DNA of 64,000 nucleotides from Herbaspirillum autotrophicum (GTDB lineage Bacteria > Pseudomonadota > Gammaproteobacteria > Burkholderiales > Burkholderiaceae_D): contig NZ_LFLS01000001.1 of the NCBI RefSeq assembly GCF_001189915.1, positions 248,001 through 312,000 on the forward strand. Reading direction: 5' to 3'. Positions within the stretch are counted from its first letter, which is position 1. Each line of letters opens with the position of its first letter. The position numbers and the translations under genes were made by a program. The notes beneath the pieces were generated by a model. It was not told the origin of the DNA, ran no database searches, and was given only the letters and a program-made list of their open reading frames with translations. Below, one piece after another: positions 1 through 7,884 of this stretch.

Positions 1-1
1 G

Positions 2-289
2 CCGGAATTGAACCGGATTCTGGAAGAAGAATTTCCTGCATTCAATCTGCCGGTATCGAGCAATCTTCGCCTGCGGTTTTTTGAAGCGATCAAAAGTGTC
101 TTGAGCAAACATCGCAGCAGCCTGACAACACCTGATATCGATGTTGCCGCCTTTGTCGTGCAACGCATGCTCAAGGCGCTGATCAACGCGGTGGTATTGA
201 CCGGTCCGACCGGCGTCAATGCCGGCAGCGTGCGTTCGGAAATCATGCCGGCGGTAGTTGGATATTTAACCGCGGAGCGCAAGCACTGA
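2..289 (+). CDS. TetR/AcrR-family transcriptional regulator, C-terminal part
   Basis: The reading frame is open from the first bases of the window, so only the C-terminal ~95 residues are present and the DNA-binding N-terminus lies upstream. The helical segments (for example LRLRFFEAIKSVLSKHR, then AAFVVQRMLKALINAVVL) resemble the ligand-binding C-terminal domain of TetR-type repressors. That assignment rests on general pattern and is tentative. A TTG at position 8 is an internal Leu codon, not a convincing start. Its target cannot be inferred from this fragment. Confidence 0.55.
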   Translation, partial: PELNRILEEEFPAFNLPVSSNLRLRFFEAIKSVLSKHRSSLTTPDIDVAAFVVQRMLKALINAVVLTGPTGVNAGSVRSEIMPAVVGYLTAERKH

Positions 290-291
290 TT

Positions 292-355
292 GCGCATTCC
301 CGCGCCAACAGATGCCGTCGTCGCGATAAAGTGCGGCTTCCTGCCGGGAATGCGC
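292..355. repeat. Inverted repeat downstream of the TetR gene
   Basis: An 11-base arm (292-302, GCGCATTCCCG) is perfectly complementary to 345-355 (CGGGAATGCGC), with about 42 bases between. There is no run of T after it, so it is not a standard intrinsic terminator. It lies just past the TetR stop codon and could be a long-loop transcript end structure. Confidence 0.4.
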
Positions 356-405
356 CAGCCCCGCTTACTGTCATCACTGCAGCATTGAAATATTTGCAGC
401 CATTT

Positions 406-431
406 GGAATAAACTGATCTATCGGTACGTA
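406..431 (+). promoter_or_regulatory. Candidate ECF-sigma promoter (GGAATAA-N15-CGTA)
   Basis: GGAATAA at 406-412 is followed 15 bases later by CGTA at 428-431. This resembles the GGAA-type -35 and CGT-type -10 elements used by many ECF sigma factors. It lies about 50 bases before the first gene of an operon that itself encodes an ECF sigma factor and its anti-sigma factor, so autoregulation is a natural inference. It is not proved by sequence alone. Confidence 0.45.
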
Positions 432-484
432 TACCGGTCATGGGCAGGCATATCGCGGAGCCCGGGACAAGAAAGGAATTTCAA

Positions 485-850
485 ATGAGACTGTTTCCTT
501 ATTCGCTGATCGCATTGAGTCTGGTGGCATCGGCTGCTTTCGCTCAAGACATGGCCGTCAAGAAGGTGGATGGCATGCTGGTCAGCGCCAGCGGCATGAC
601 GGTGTATACCTTCGATAAAGATGTGGCAGGCAGTGGCAAAAGTACATGTAACGGCGGGTGTGCCAGCAACTGGCCGCCGGTAGTGCCTCAAGGTACGCCG
701 ACCGCGCCATTTTCCACTATCACCCGCGACGATGGTTCGCCGCAGCTGGCATTCAATGGCAAGCCGTTGTATCTGTTTGCTTCGGATAAGAAGCCGGGTG
801 ATCGCCAGGGTGATAATTTCAAGGACATCTGGCACGTCGTAAAAAACTGA
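485..850 (+). CDS. Small secreted protein, COG4315 / Lipoprotein_15 repeat family
   Basis: The 121-residue protein has a clear Sec signal peptide (residues 1-20, ending AFA). Two copies follow of the short repeat known from 'secreted lipoprotein' (COG4315) proteins. The first holds the VYTFDKD and CNGGCASNWPPV motifs, the second LAFNGKPLYLFASDKKPGD. There is no lipobox Cys, so it is probably soluble in the periplasm. The start at 485 is preferred over an upstream in-frame codon at 440 because GAAAGGAATTT lies just before it and the signal peptide begins there. It is the first gene of an operon with the ECF sigma and anti-sigma genes, so it is likely a target of that sigma. The biochemical function of the family is unknown to me. 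Confidence 0.85.
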   Translation: MRLFPYSLIALSLVASAAFAQDMAVKKVDGMLVSASGMTVYTFDKDVAGSGKSTCNGGCASNWPPVVPQGTPTAPFSTITRDDGSPQLAFNGKPLYLFASDKKPGDRQGDNFKDIWHVVKN

Positions 851-862
851 GTTTGTCCGCGC

Positions 863-1369
863 ATGTCTGACGAACAAGAGTTGCTGGCCGCCCTCCCGCG
901 CCTGCGCCGCTATGCGCGGGCGCTGGTGGACGACCGCGCCGGTGCTGACGATCTGGTGCAAGACACCATGGAGCGCGCCTGGCGCAAGCTGTCCGGCTGG
1001 CGCAAGGATAGTGACATACGTCCGTGGCTGTTGAGCATCATGCATAACCTGCATGTGGATCAGCGGCGCAAACCGGCGATTCCGACGGTCACGATGGAGG
1101 ATGATGATCTGGCAGCGATACCGGCAGCGGCTTTATATACGGAACGCCTGATCGGTCACGACCTTGAATCGGCCCTGCAACTGCTGGCAGTGGAGCAGCG
1201 TGAAATTCTGTTGCTGGTGGTACTGGAAGAAATGACATACGAAGAAGTGGCCGCCACGCTCAATATTCCGATGGGAACTGTCATGTCGCGCCTGTCACGT
1301 GCGCGGGAGCGCCTGCGCGCCTTGGTGGAAGGGCGTCCGGCGCCATCGACGCTGAAGGTGGTCAAATGA
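863..1369 (+). CDS. ECF RNA polymerase sigma factor
   Basis: This 168-residue ECF (sigma-70 family) factor has region 2 at about residues 10-75, with the DDLVQDTMERAWRK core-binding stretch and the RPWLLSIMHNLHVDQRR segment. Region 4 spans about residues 105-160 and contains the helix-turn-helix MTYEEVAATLNIPMGTVMSRLSRAR. It directs RNA polymerase to a small regulon, presumably through the GGAATAA-type element at 406-431. It lies 12 bases after the secreted-protein gene, and its stop codon overlaps the start of the anti-sigma gene (ATGA), indicating translational coupling. The inducing signal is unknown. Confidence 0.93.
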   Translation: MSDEQELLAALPRLRRYARALVDDRAGADDLVQDTMERAWRKLSGWRKDSDIRPWLLSIMHNLHVDQRRKPAIPTVTMEDDDLAAIPAAALYTERLIGHDLESALQLLAVEQREILLLVVLEEMTYEEVAATLNIPMGTVMSRLSRARERLRALVEGRPAPSTLKVVK

Positions 1370-2154
1370 ACAAGATGCCGATTACCGATGCTGACTTGCA
1401 TGCTTATGTGGACGGCTTGTTATCCGCCGACCGCCTGGCCGATGTCAGTGAGCATCTGCAACAACATCCCGAGCAGGCTGCGCGCTTGCGCAGTTTCCGC
1501 CAGCAGAATCAGGCGTTGCACTTGTTGTTTGATCCGGTGCTGGATGAAGCGGTGCCGCCGCGACTGGCCAAGCGTCCGCGCAGTGGTTGGCAATTGCTGC
1601 AGCAGTATGCTGCATTGCTGATCGTCGCCGTGGGTGCTGGTGTGGGCGGCTGGTATTTGCATGCTGCATCACAGTCGCCGGCGCTGGCCTGGCTGGGCAT
1701 GCCTGCCGATGCGTCGCTGCGGATGGCGCGTCAGGCGGCGGTGGCGCATGTGGTGTATAGCGGTGACGCCCGGCGGCCGGTCGAGATCGATGGTCAGCAT
1801 GAAGAGTTGCTGGTGAAATGGTTATCCAAGCGACTGGGTACCGAGTTGCACGCGCCGAAGCTGGCGACGCAAGGCTATGAACTGATCGGCGGGCGCTTGT
1901 TGCCGGGCCAGAGCGGGCCGGTGGCGCAATTCATGTATCAGCATCCCGATGGTCAGCGGCTCACGCTGTATGTCTCGACCGAGCAAGTGCAAAACCATGA
2001 CACTGGATTCCGCTTTGCCCAGGAAGGCAAGGTGAATGTCTTTTACTGGATCGATGGCGCTTTCGGATATGCCTTGTCGGGCAGCATCAGCAAGAGTGAA
2101 CTGGCACGCATTGCCGATACCGTCTATGCGCAGTTGGAAGTGCAGCGAAAGTAA
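1366..2154 (+). CDS. Transmembrane anti-sigma factor
   Basis: The 262-residue protein has a cytoplasmic helical N-terminus (residues 1-70), one membrane segment at about 81-98 (AALLIVAVGAGVGGWY) and a periplasmic C-terminal domain. This is the layout of COG5662-type anti-sigma factors. The zinc-binding HxxxCxxC motif of ZAS anti-sigmas is absent, so it must hold its sigma by another surface. The start overlaps the sigma gene stop by four bases, the usual arrangement for a cognate pair. By family logic it sequesters the ECF factor at the membrane until a periplasmic signal releases it. Confidence 0.88.
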   Translation: MNKMPITDADLHAYVDGLLSADRLADVSEHLQQHPEQAARLRSFRQQNQALHLLFDPVLDEAVPPRLAKRPRSGWQLLQQYAALLIVAVGAGVGGWYLHAASQSPALAWLGMPADASLRMARQAAVAHVVYSGDARRPVEIDGQHEELLVKWLSKRLGTELHAPKLATQGYELIGGRLLPGQSGPVAQFMYQHPDGQRLTLYVSTEQVQNHDTGFRFAQEGKVNVFYWIDGAFGYALSGSISKSELARIADTVYAQLEVQRK

Positions 2155-2199
2155 GGCCGGACATTGCTGTCCGACCTCCGCATTGCGTCTGCCGCGGGA

Positions 2200-4320
2200 T
2201 CACGATGATTTGATATTGTCTTCGGGCATGCTTGCCGTACCGACGTTGGCGGGCGGCAGAAAAAAGTCCAGCGGCTTTTTCAGGAAGCGGGCCAGCAAGC
2301 CCTTGAGCAGCGGTATGCCATGACGGAAGCGTACCTGACGTGAACGCATGGCCACAAACAACGCCAGCGAAAAACTGACCCACAGGTTGACGGTGCCGAT
2401 GGCGATGACGCCGAAGCCGGAAACGGCGATCATTTTCCAGGTGGTGGCGTGATCAAGCGCCACCATGGCGATGGCGAAATTGGCGGCTGAAAACGTGATG
2501 TGGCGAATGTCGATGGGCAGGCCGATGATGAAGCCAATCGTGCCGATGGTGCCGAGCAGGATCCCGAAGTAAAAATTCCCCATCAGGCCGCCGAGTCCGG
2601 TTTCCAGATAATCGCCCAGACGTGCGGTGCGGTTGCGCCCCAGCAAACGGTTCAGCCAGCGCGCGCGTCTTACGCGCTGCGACATGCGGGTATAGAGCGC
2701 CTTGTTGTCGTAATAGCCCGAGATCAGTCCGGCCAGAAACAGGCAGACGCCGGCAATCGCGGCATGGAACAGCGCCAGACTGGAAAACGGGTCGATGTCA
2801 TGCAGCAGATGCAATGCTTTATCGGTGTTCACAAAATGGTGGCCGGTCAGGCCGAAATACCCGAGCGCCAACAGATAGGCGACCGGGAATGCAATGCTCA
2901 GATTGCCCAGCACCGCGACAAATTGGGTGCGGATGACTTTGACTACCAGCTCGATCAGGCTGTCGAGGTCGATGTTGCGGCCATCGCGGCTATGCAAGTC
3001 GGCCGCGATGCGCGATGCAGTCATGGCAGGCTGTTTGGTGGCGACCGTGAAGTGCAGGACATGAATCAGCATGAAGCCGAAGGAATAATTCATGCTGAAG
3101 AGAAAGGCTTCCACCAGCGGCGCTGCACGCAGATAGGAAATCAATATTTTCAGCATGGCCATGCCGCCGATGATGAACCCGGCGCCAGCGGCGGAGCGGT
3201 ACATCGCGGTGTATTCGCTGCGGCTGTCTGCGATATAGTGCTCGCCGGTACGACTGGCGTTTTCGGTGACATTGCGCGCCAGCAAGTTGATGTTGTCGGC
3301 AAACAGTTCGCGCACCGTATATTTGCGGTTGTGCGCTTCCACCAATTCCAGTGCCAGATCCAGGCCGACCTTGCGCCGGTTTTCGATGCGCAGTTGCAGC
3401 GTGGCCGGATCGGCATCCCCGGAAATTTCCGGGCCGACATCCACCAGCGCCAGCAATTTTTGCAAGCGGTCCAGATGCTGGTCCAGCCGCACCAGCCGGT
3501 ATGTTACGGAAATGCTGGTGCCCAGCCGCAGTGTGCTTTTGCGGATTTTTTTGACGACCTCCTGGCATTGATCCAGCATCACGAATACGTGACTGGCATC
3601 TTCAATCGGGGTCGGGTCGCCTTGCAGGTGGCGCATGTAACCATTCAGATACGTATGCAATTCGACGTTTTGCATCAGGAACGGTGACTCGAACGCCTTG
3701 ATCTCGCTATAGATGCGGATCAGTTCCGGTTCCATGCCGATGGCGCTGATACGGTAGGACAAGATCTGGATTGCCAGCAGCATTTCCGTCAGGGTTTTTT
3801 GTTCATCCGGCTTGGTGCTTGCTGTCGGTAATTCGCTGTCGGCACGTTGCAGTACGTCAAGCAAGGCATTCCAGTCTGCCGTCGGTATCGCCTGTATCCA
3901 CAGATAGTCGGTGTTGTACGGCAATATTTTTTCAAGGCAATCGGGCAGGTATCGGTCATCCAGCGCCGGCGGCAAGATGCGATAGCTCAGCCGGCGATGC
4001 AGTTCGGAGAAAAAGCCGTCGTTCGACAGAATGCCGATATCGGTAAACAGGCTGGTCTGGCGCCGCGTGCAAAGCAATTGCAGCAGGTAGTAGCGCAAGG
4101 CGGCGGCATGCTGAGGATGGGCCTGCAGCAAATCAGTCAAAGTGCGGAGGCTGGTAACCGGTTCTTCTTGTGCCGGATGGGGGCGCAAGGCCTTGACCAG
4201 ATCGATCAGGTTGTCGAGTTCCGGGGAATCGGGGTGAGCAGTAATGCGTTCAAGTACTGGCAGCATGAAGTGAATGAGTGGCGGGTTGGTCAGGTGTGTT
4301 CGGGCGATGCCAAAAGGCAT
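2200..4320 (-). CDS. Large membrane protein of the 'site-specific recombinase Gcr' family
   Basis: This 706-residue protein matches in overall character the COG4389 / SpecificRecomb family, named after a gonococcal gene called Gcr. The N-terminal half (about 1-360) is helical and soluble. The C-terminal half has repeated strongly hydrophobic stretches, such as AGFIIGGMAMLKILISYL, FPVAYLLALGYFGLTG and FYFGILLGTIGTIGFIIG. That is membrane-protein architecture, and I see no tyrosine- or serine-recombinase catalytic motif, so the recombinase label is doubtful. It runs opposite to the neighbouring sigma operon and the small YjfB-type genes. The start ATG at 4320 has no strong ribosome site; an internal Met at residue 19 is an alternative. 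Confidence 0.75.
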   Translation of the reverse strand: MPFGIARTHLTNPPLIHFMLPVLERITAHPDSPELDNLIDLVKALRPHPAQEEPVTSLRTLTDLLQAHPQHAAALRYYLLQLLCTRRQTSLFTDIGILSNDGFFSELHRRLSYRILPPALDDRYLPDCLEKILPYNTDYLWIQAIPTADWNALLDVLQRADSELPTASTKPDEQKTLTEMLLAIQILSYRISAIGMEPELIRIYSEIKAFESPFLMQNVELHTYLNGYMRHLQGDPTPIEDASHVFVMLDQCQEVVKKIRKSTLRLGTSISVTYRLVRLDQHLDRLQKLLALVDVGPEISGDADPATLQLRIENRRKVGLDLALELVEAHNRKYTVRELFADNINLLARNVTENASRTGEHYIADSRSEYTAMYRSAAGAGFIIGGMAMLKILISYLRAAPLVEAFLFSMNYSFGFMLIHVLHFTVATKQPAMTASRIAADLHSRDGRNIDLDSLIELVVKVIRTQFVAVLGNLSIAFPVAYLLALGYFGLTGHHFVNTDKALHLLHDIDPFSSLALFHAAIAGVCLFLAGLISGYYDNKALYTRMSQRVRRARWLNRLLGRNRTARLGDYLETGLGGLMGNFYFGILLGTIGTIGFIIGLPIDIRHITFSAANFAIAMVALDHATTWKMIAVSGFGVIAIGTVNLWVSFSLALFVAMRSRQVRFRHGIPLLKGLLARFLKKPLDFFLPPANVGTASMPEDNIKSS

Positions 4321-4428
4321 CTTTACAACTGCAAATAAATGACAAGATGACGCAGTTTTTGTAAAGAAATGTCAAACTATGTCATCGAAGTTCTCGATAA
4401 AACATTGCAACCATACCAAGGAGTTCTC

Positions 4429-4602
4429 ATGGAGATTGCATCTATCGCCAGTGGTATAGCGACTGCCTGGCTCGCAAAAAAAGCAGTGGAAGTAGTAGGG
4501 CTGGATTTGACCAAGGTGGCACACAATGTCGTTGGTGAAATAGCAAGCCTGGCGCTGCCGTCGAATCCGAAGATCGGACGCATCATCAATACCAAAGCCT
4601 AG
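4429..4602 (+). CDS. Small YjfB-like protein (divergent paralogue)
   Basis: The predicted protein has 57 residues. I chose ATG 4429 over an in-frame upstream ATG at 4369 because AAGGAG sits at 4418-4423. From this start the protein lines up along its length with the YjfB-type protein encoded 360 bases downstream. Both begin M-(E/D)-(I/V) followed by an Ala-rich helix, and both end in the tail pattern SNPxxGRxxNTxA. The middle differs, with a VEVVGLDLTKVAHNVVGE segment here. No membrane segment or signal peptide is convincing. Family members are linked to motility by annotation only; function is unknown. Confidence 0.65.
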   Translation: MEIASIASGIATAWLAKKAVEVVGLDLTKVAHNVVGEIASLALPSNPKIGRIINTKA

Positions 4603-4611
4603 CGGGATCAA

Positions 4612-4644
4612 CAGTGCTTTCGGGGCGTGCTGTTGAAAGCACTG
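4612..4644. other. Stem-loop in the 360-base gap between the two small genes
   Basis: CAGTGCTTTC (4612-4621) pairs perfectly with GAAAGCACTG (4635-4644) around a 13-base loop, ten bases after the first small gene's stop. No T-run follows, so it may be a weak terminator or an mRNA end structure. Apart from this and the promoter at 4907-4933, I see no supported gene in 4603-4962; the short ORFs there have no ribosome site or family features. Confidence 0.45.
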
Positions 4645-4906
4645 CCCCTGAAAATGCCTCGTGCCGGAATCTTTACAACGGAGTGTACGGCTGGCGATAA
4701 GAGATGGCTATAGAGCATTTTGCAAGGCAGGATGGAATGAGATGGAGCGGGACGCGAAACGGTGGTTGTGGCGCCGTTGTCTGGCCTTCGATGACACTGT
4801 CGGAGCTGCTTGTGGCACATTGAGGCATGCATGTTGCGATTGAATTTGCGAATGTTATCACAAAGATAATAAGCGACCGGTTCGGAAGAAAACATCTTGA
4901 TTGCCA

Positions 4907-4933
4907 TCAAGAAATCCTGAATCATGCCGATAC
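4907..4933 (+). promoter_or_regulatory. Sigma-28 (FliA)-like promoter of the YjfB gene
   Basis: TCAAGAAA (4907-4914) is separated by exactly 11 bases from GCCGATAC (4926-4933). The sigma-28 consensus is TAAAGTTT-N11-GCCGATAA. The -10 matches 7 of 8 positions and the first five -35 bases match 4 of 5. The predicted start site is about 23 bases before ATG 4963, which has a good AAGGAG ribosome site. A flagellar-type promoter fits the motility annotation of the YjfB family. Confidence 0.6.
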
Positions 4934-4962
4934 CGGACGTGAAGCAAATTTAAGGAGTCGAT

Positions 4963-5151
4963 ATGGATGTCACTGGAATCGCCAATCTGGCAACTGCGCT
5001 GGCGACGCAAAAAAACAGCGATGCAGTCAATATCGCCGTACTGAAAAAAGCACTGGATTCGCAGGCGAATGCCGCCGTGGGATTGATTCAGGCACTGCCG
5101 CCTGTACCGTCCAATCCAAATGTTGGTCGCAACGTCAATACCACTGCATGA
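4963..5151 (+). CDS. YjfB family putative motility protein
   Basis: This 62-residue protein (start MDVTGIANLATALATQ) has the helix-rich layout and size of the YjfB 'putative motility protein' family, which occurs in flagellated bacteria. AAGGAG at 4952-4957 fixes the start. The C-terminal tail PSNPNVGRNVNTTA repeats the pattern of the neighbouring small gene, so the two look like a diverged tandem pair. It is preceded by a sigma-28-like promoter and followed by a strong intrinsic terminator, making it a single-gene transcription unit. The molecular role is unknown. Confidence 0.8.
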   Translation: MDVTGIANLATALATQKNSDAVNIAVLKKALDSQANAAVGLIQALPPVPSNPNVGRNVNTTA

Positions 5152-5186
5152 ATTGCGGTTAGATTGAACTAGCGTCACACAATTGA

Positions 5187-5214
5187 AAACGCACCATGAA
5201 TGGTGCGTTTTTTT
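5187..5214 (+). terminator. Intrinsic terminator after the YjfB gene
   Basis: AAACGCACCA and TGGTGCGTTT form a 10-bp stem with a TGAA loop, followed by further T residues. The A-rich left side also allows activity in the opposite direction. Confidence 0.85.
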
Positions 5215-5269
5215 ATGCCTGGCGTTATCGGAAAGCGCCGTGACTGAATGACGTTATGTCAGTGATGAC

Positions 5270-5297
5270 GACGGACACGGTATAGCTTGTGTCCGTC
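5270..5297 (-). terminator. Stem-loop at the end of the Bax-inhibitor-1 gene
   Basis: GACGGACAC (5270-5278) pairs perfectly with GTGTCCGTC (5289-5297) five bases beyond the minus-strand stop at 5303. There is no T-run on the minus strand, so it may stabilise the 3' end rather than terminate. The terminator at 5187-5214 could serve both genes. Confidence 0.45.
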
Positions 5298-5302
5298 GGT
5301 GT

Positions 5303-5995
5303 TCAGTCGCGATTGCCGCCGAAAATACCCAGAATGGACAGCAGGTTGACAAAGATGTTGTATACGTCGAGATAAATGCGCAGCGTAGCGGAAATATAAT
5401 TTGTTTCGCCGCCATTGATGACTTGTTGTACGTCAAACAAGATGTAAGCAGAGAAAATGGCGATCGCGACCACCGAGATTGTCAGTTGCAGGGCTGGCAA
5501 TTTCAGGAAGATATTGGCCAGCGAGGCAACGATAATCACCAGCAGACCGGCAAACAGCCACTTGCTCATGCCGGAAAAATCACGCTTCGACACCGTGGCC
5601 ACTGTTGCCATGACGCCGAAAATCAGCGCTGTACCGCCAAATGCGGTCATGATCAGCGTGCCGCCGTTGGAAAATCCCAGTGTGTATTCGATCAGTCGCG
5701 ACAGCATCAGGCCCATGAAGAACGTGAAGCCGAGCAGGATTGGCACGCCGAGTGCCGAGTTTTTGGTCTTTTCAATAGCGAAGAAAAAGCCGAATGCGAT
5801 TGCCATGAACAGCACGAAGCTGATCATCGGGCTGCCCGCGAACAGGCTGAAGTGCATCTGCACGCCAAGCCAGGCTCCCAGGACGGTAGGGATCATCGAC
5901 AGTGCCAGCAGCCAGTAGGTATTGCGCAGTACGCGGTTGCGGGCGAGCAGGCCGGTGGCCGAGTGGCCGAATGTATTTTGTAAATTTTGGTTCAT
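5303..5995 (-). CDS. Bax inhibitor-1 / YccA family inner-membrane protein
   Basis: This 230-residue protein has about seven hydrophobic segments, including the conserved central FVLFMAIAFGFFFAIE and ending near LVNLLSILGIFGGNRD, typical of the bacterial BI-1 (UPF0005, YccA/YbhL) group. E. coli YccA interacts with the membrane protease FtsH. The FtsH modulators HflK and HflC are encoded 12 kb away, but a functional link here is only inference. The start at 5995 is supported by GGAGG four bases upstream. It is transcribed alone. Confidence 0.9.
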   Translation of the reverse strand: MNQNLQNTFGHSATGLLARNRVLRNTYWLLALSMIPTVLGAWLGVQMHFSLFAGSPMISFVLFMAIAFGFFFAIEKTKNSALGVPILLGFTFFMGLMLSRLIEYTLGFSNGGTLIMTAFGGTALIFGVMATVATVSKRDFSGMSKWLFAGLLVIIVASLANIFLKLPALQLTISVVAIAIFSAYILFDVQQVINGGETNYISATLRIYLDVYNIFVNLLSILGIFGGNRD

Positions 5996-6129
5996 TTATC
6001 CTCCGAATGCGTTGAAATGCCGTGAAAGCATAGCATGATGGTCACTGCGTGGGACAACGGTATCTCCCCTAAGTTCTATGGACAACCCGGAACATGCGGG
6101 TTGTGGCACAGGGTTTGCAGTGAATTGCA

Positions 6130-6157
6130 TTGGAAACCAAATCTTTCATGATAGAAT
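6130..6157 (+). promoter_or_regulatory. Candidate sigma-70 promoter of ndk
   Basis: TTGGAA (6130-6135), a 16-base spacer and TAGAAT (6152-6157) resemble a sigma-70 promoter about 60 bases before the ndk start. The leader contains a small hairpin, AAGGG...CCCTT. A 7-bp inverted repeat, ACAACCC/GGGTTGT (6082-6104), lies just upstream and might be an operator for either flanking gene. Confidence 0.5.
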
Positions 6158-6220
6158 CGAAGGTTGATTGAATTGTTAATTAAGGGCTTTAACCCTTTCA
6201 TTTTATTGGAGTTTTTACAC

Positions 6221-6646
6221 ATGGCAATTGAACGCACCCTTTCGATTATCAAGCCGGATGCAGTCGCGAAAAACGTGATCGGCCAGATTTATTCCCGTTT
6301 CGAATCCGCAGGCCTGAAGATCATCGCTGCGCGCATGATCCATCTGTCGCGTGCTGAAGCTGAAGGCTTCTATGCGGTTCACCGTGAGCGTCCTTTCTTC
6401 AAGGATCTGGTTGATTTCATGATCTCCGGTCCGGTCATCGCTCAAGTGCTGGAAGGCGAAAACGCCATTCTGAAGCATCGCGACCTGATGGGCGCAACCG
6501 ATCCGAAAAAAGCAGAAAAAGGCACTATCCGTGCTGACTTCGCTGATTCGATCGATGCCAACGCTGTGCACGGTTCCGACGCAGTCGAAACAGCAACAGT
6601 TGAAATCGCTTATTTCTTCCCTGCATTGAACGTTTATTCGCGTTGA
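6221..6646 (+). CDS. ndk: Nucleoside diphosphate kinase
   Basis: Ndk transfers the gamma-phosphate of ATP to nucleoside diphosphates through a phospho-histidine. The 141-residue protein has the family start [14 protein letters not shown] and the active-site region [12 protein letters not shown], whose His is the phosphorylated residue. Length is standard. The start at 6221 follows TTGGAG. An upstream in-frame codon at 6164 would add 19 residues absent from the family and is rejected. It heads the conserved ndk-rlmN-pilW-rodZ-ispG-hisS run. Confidence 0.97.
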   Translation: MAIERTLSIIKPDAVAKNVIGQIYSRFESAGLKIIAARMIHLSRAEAEGFYAVHRERPFFKDLVDFMISGPVIAQVLEGENAILKHRDLMGATDPKKAEKGTIRADFADSIDANAVHGSDAVETATVEIAYFFPALNVYSR

Positions 6647-6711
6647 TTTGTAGCAAGTTCCTTGATGTTTTGCGTTAAATGCATCATGGTTAACAAAACA
6701 CGGTAATAGTC

Positions 6712-7884
6712 ATGACTACAGCTCTCACCAATCTGCTGGATCTGGATCCTGCGCAGCTCGTCGCTTACTGCGGCGAGTTGGGTGAGAAGCCGTTTCGTGC
6801 AAAGCAGTTGCAGCGCTGGATTCACCAGTTTGGGGCGTCCGATTTTTCGGAAATGACCGATCTGGCGAAATCGCTGCGCGACAAGCTTGCCACGCGCGCC
6901 TTTGTGGCGGCGCCGGCCATCATCAGTGACCATACTTCCACTGACGGCACACGCAAGTGGCTGGTTGATGTCGGTCAGGGCAATGCTGTCGAAACCGTAT
7001 TCATTCCCGAAGAAAACCGCGGCACACTGTGTATTTCCACGCAGGCCGGTTGCGCGGTCAATTGCCGCTTCTGTTCTACCGGCAAGCAAGGTTTCAATCG
7101 CAATCTGACTGTCGGTGAGATCATCGGTCAGTTGTGGATGGCAGAATTTGAATTGCGCAAGACCAAGGGTATCGAACCCGGCCCCAAGGGCGAACGCCAG
7201 ATCACCAATGTCGTGATGATGGGCATGGGCGAACCTTTGTTGAATTTCGAGCCTACCGTGACAGCGCTCAAGCTGATGCTGGACGACAATGCCTACGGCT
7301 TGTCGCGCCGTCGCGTAACGCTGTCGACCAGTGGTGTGGTGCCGATGATGGACAAGTTGTCGCAAGAGTGTCCGGTGGCGCTGGCGGTATCGCTGCACGC
7401 CTCCAACGACGTACTGCGCGATGGCCTGATTCCGCTGAACAAGAAATATCCGTTGCGTGAACTGATGGCGGCCTGCAAGCGCTATCTGGAATTCGCGCCG
7501 CGCGACTTCGTTACCTTCGAATATTGCATGCTGGATGGTGTCAATGACACCGATGCCCATGCGCGCGAGCTGGTGGCGCTGGTCAAGACTGGCGATACTG
7601 CGGTTTCCTGCAAATTCAATCTGATCCCGTTCAATCCGTTTCCCGAGTCCGGTCTCAAGCGTTCGCACAATCCGCGCATCAAGGCATTTGCGCAGATTCT
7701 GATGGATGCCGGCATCGTGACCACCATTCGCAAGACGCGCGGCGACGATATCGATGCCGCCTGCGGTCAGCTGGCGGGTGAAGTGAAGGATCGCACGCGG
7801 GTGCAGGAGCGCATGCAGAAAATGACCGAATATCAGCAAAAATTCGGCAAGGATTTTGGCCGCATCGTGGAGATTTCCGGGTGA
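6712..7884 (+). CDS. rlmN: Dual-specificity 23S rRNA (A2503-C2) / tRNA (A37-C2) methyltransferase RlmN
   Basis: This radical-SAM enzyme methylates C2 of A2503 in 23S rRNA and A37 in some tRNAs. The 390-residue protein has the N-terminal accessory domain, the CxxxCxxC cluster site in the segment [11 protein letters not shown], the MGMGEPL motif, and the C-terminal catalytic Cys in DIDAACGQL. These are the hallmarks of RlmN/Cfr. Its TGA overlaps the GTG start of pilW by four bases. Confidence 0.97.
   Translation: MTTALTNLLDLDPAQLVAYCGELGEKPFRAKQLQRWIHQFGASDFSEMTDLAKSLRDKLATRAFVAAPAIISDHTSTDGTRKWLVDVGQGNAVETVFIPEENRGTLCISTQAGCAVNCRFCSTGKQGFNRNLTVGEIIGQLWMAEFELRKTKGIEPGPKGERQITNVVMMGMGEPLLNFEPTVTALKLMLDDNAYGLSRRRVTLSTSGVVPMMDKLSQECPVALAVSLHASNDVLRDGLIPLNKKYPLRELMAACKRYLEFAPRDFVTFEYCMLDGVNDTDAHARELVALVKTGDTAVSCKFNLIPFNPFPESGLKRSHNPRIKAFAQILMDAGIVTTIRKTRGDDIDAACGQLAGEVKDRTRVQERMQKMTEYQQKFGKDFGRIVEISG

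Noticed and set aside
4661-4861. Two ~60-codon ORFs in the gap between the small YjfB-type genes
   Set aside because: Overlapping on opposite strands, no ribosome site, no family features.
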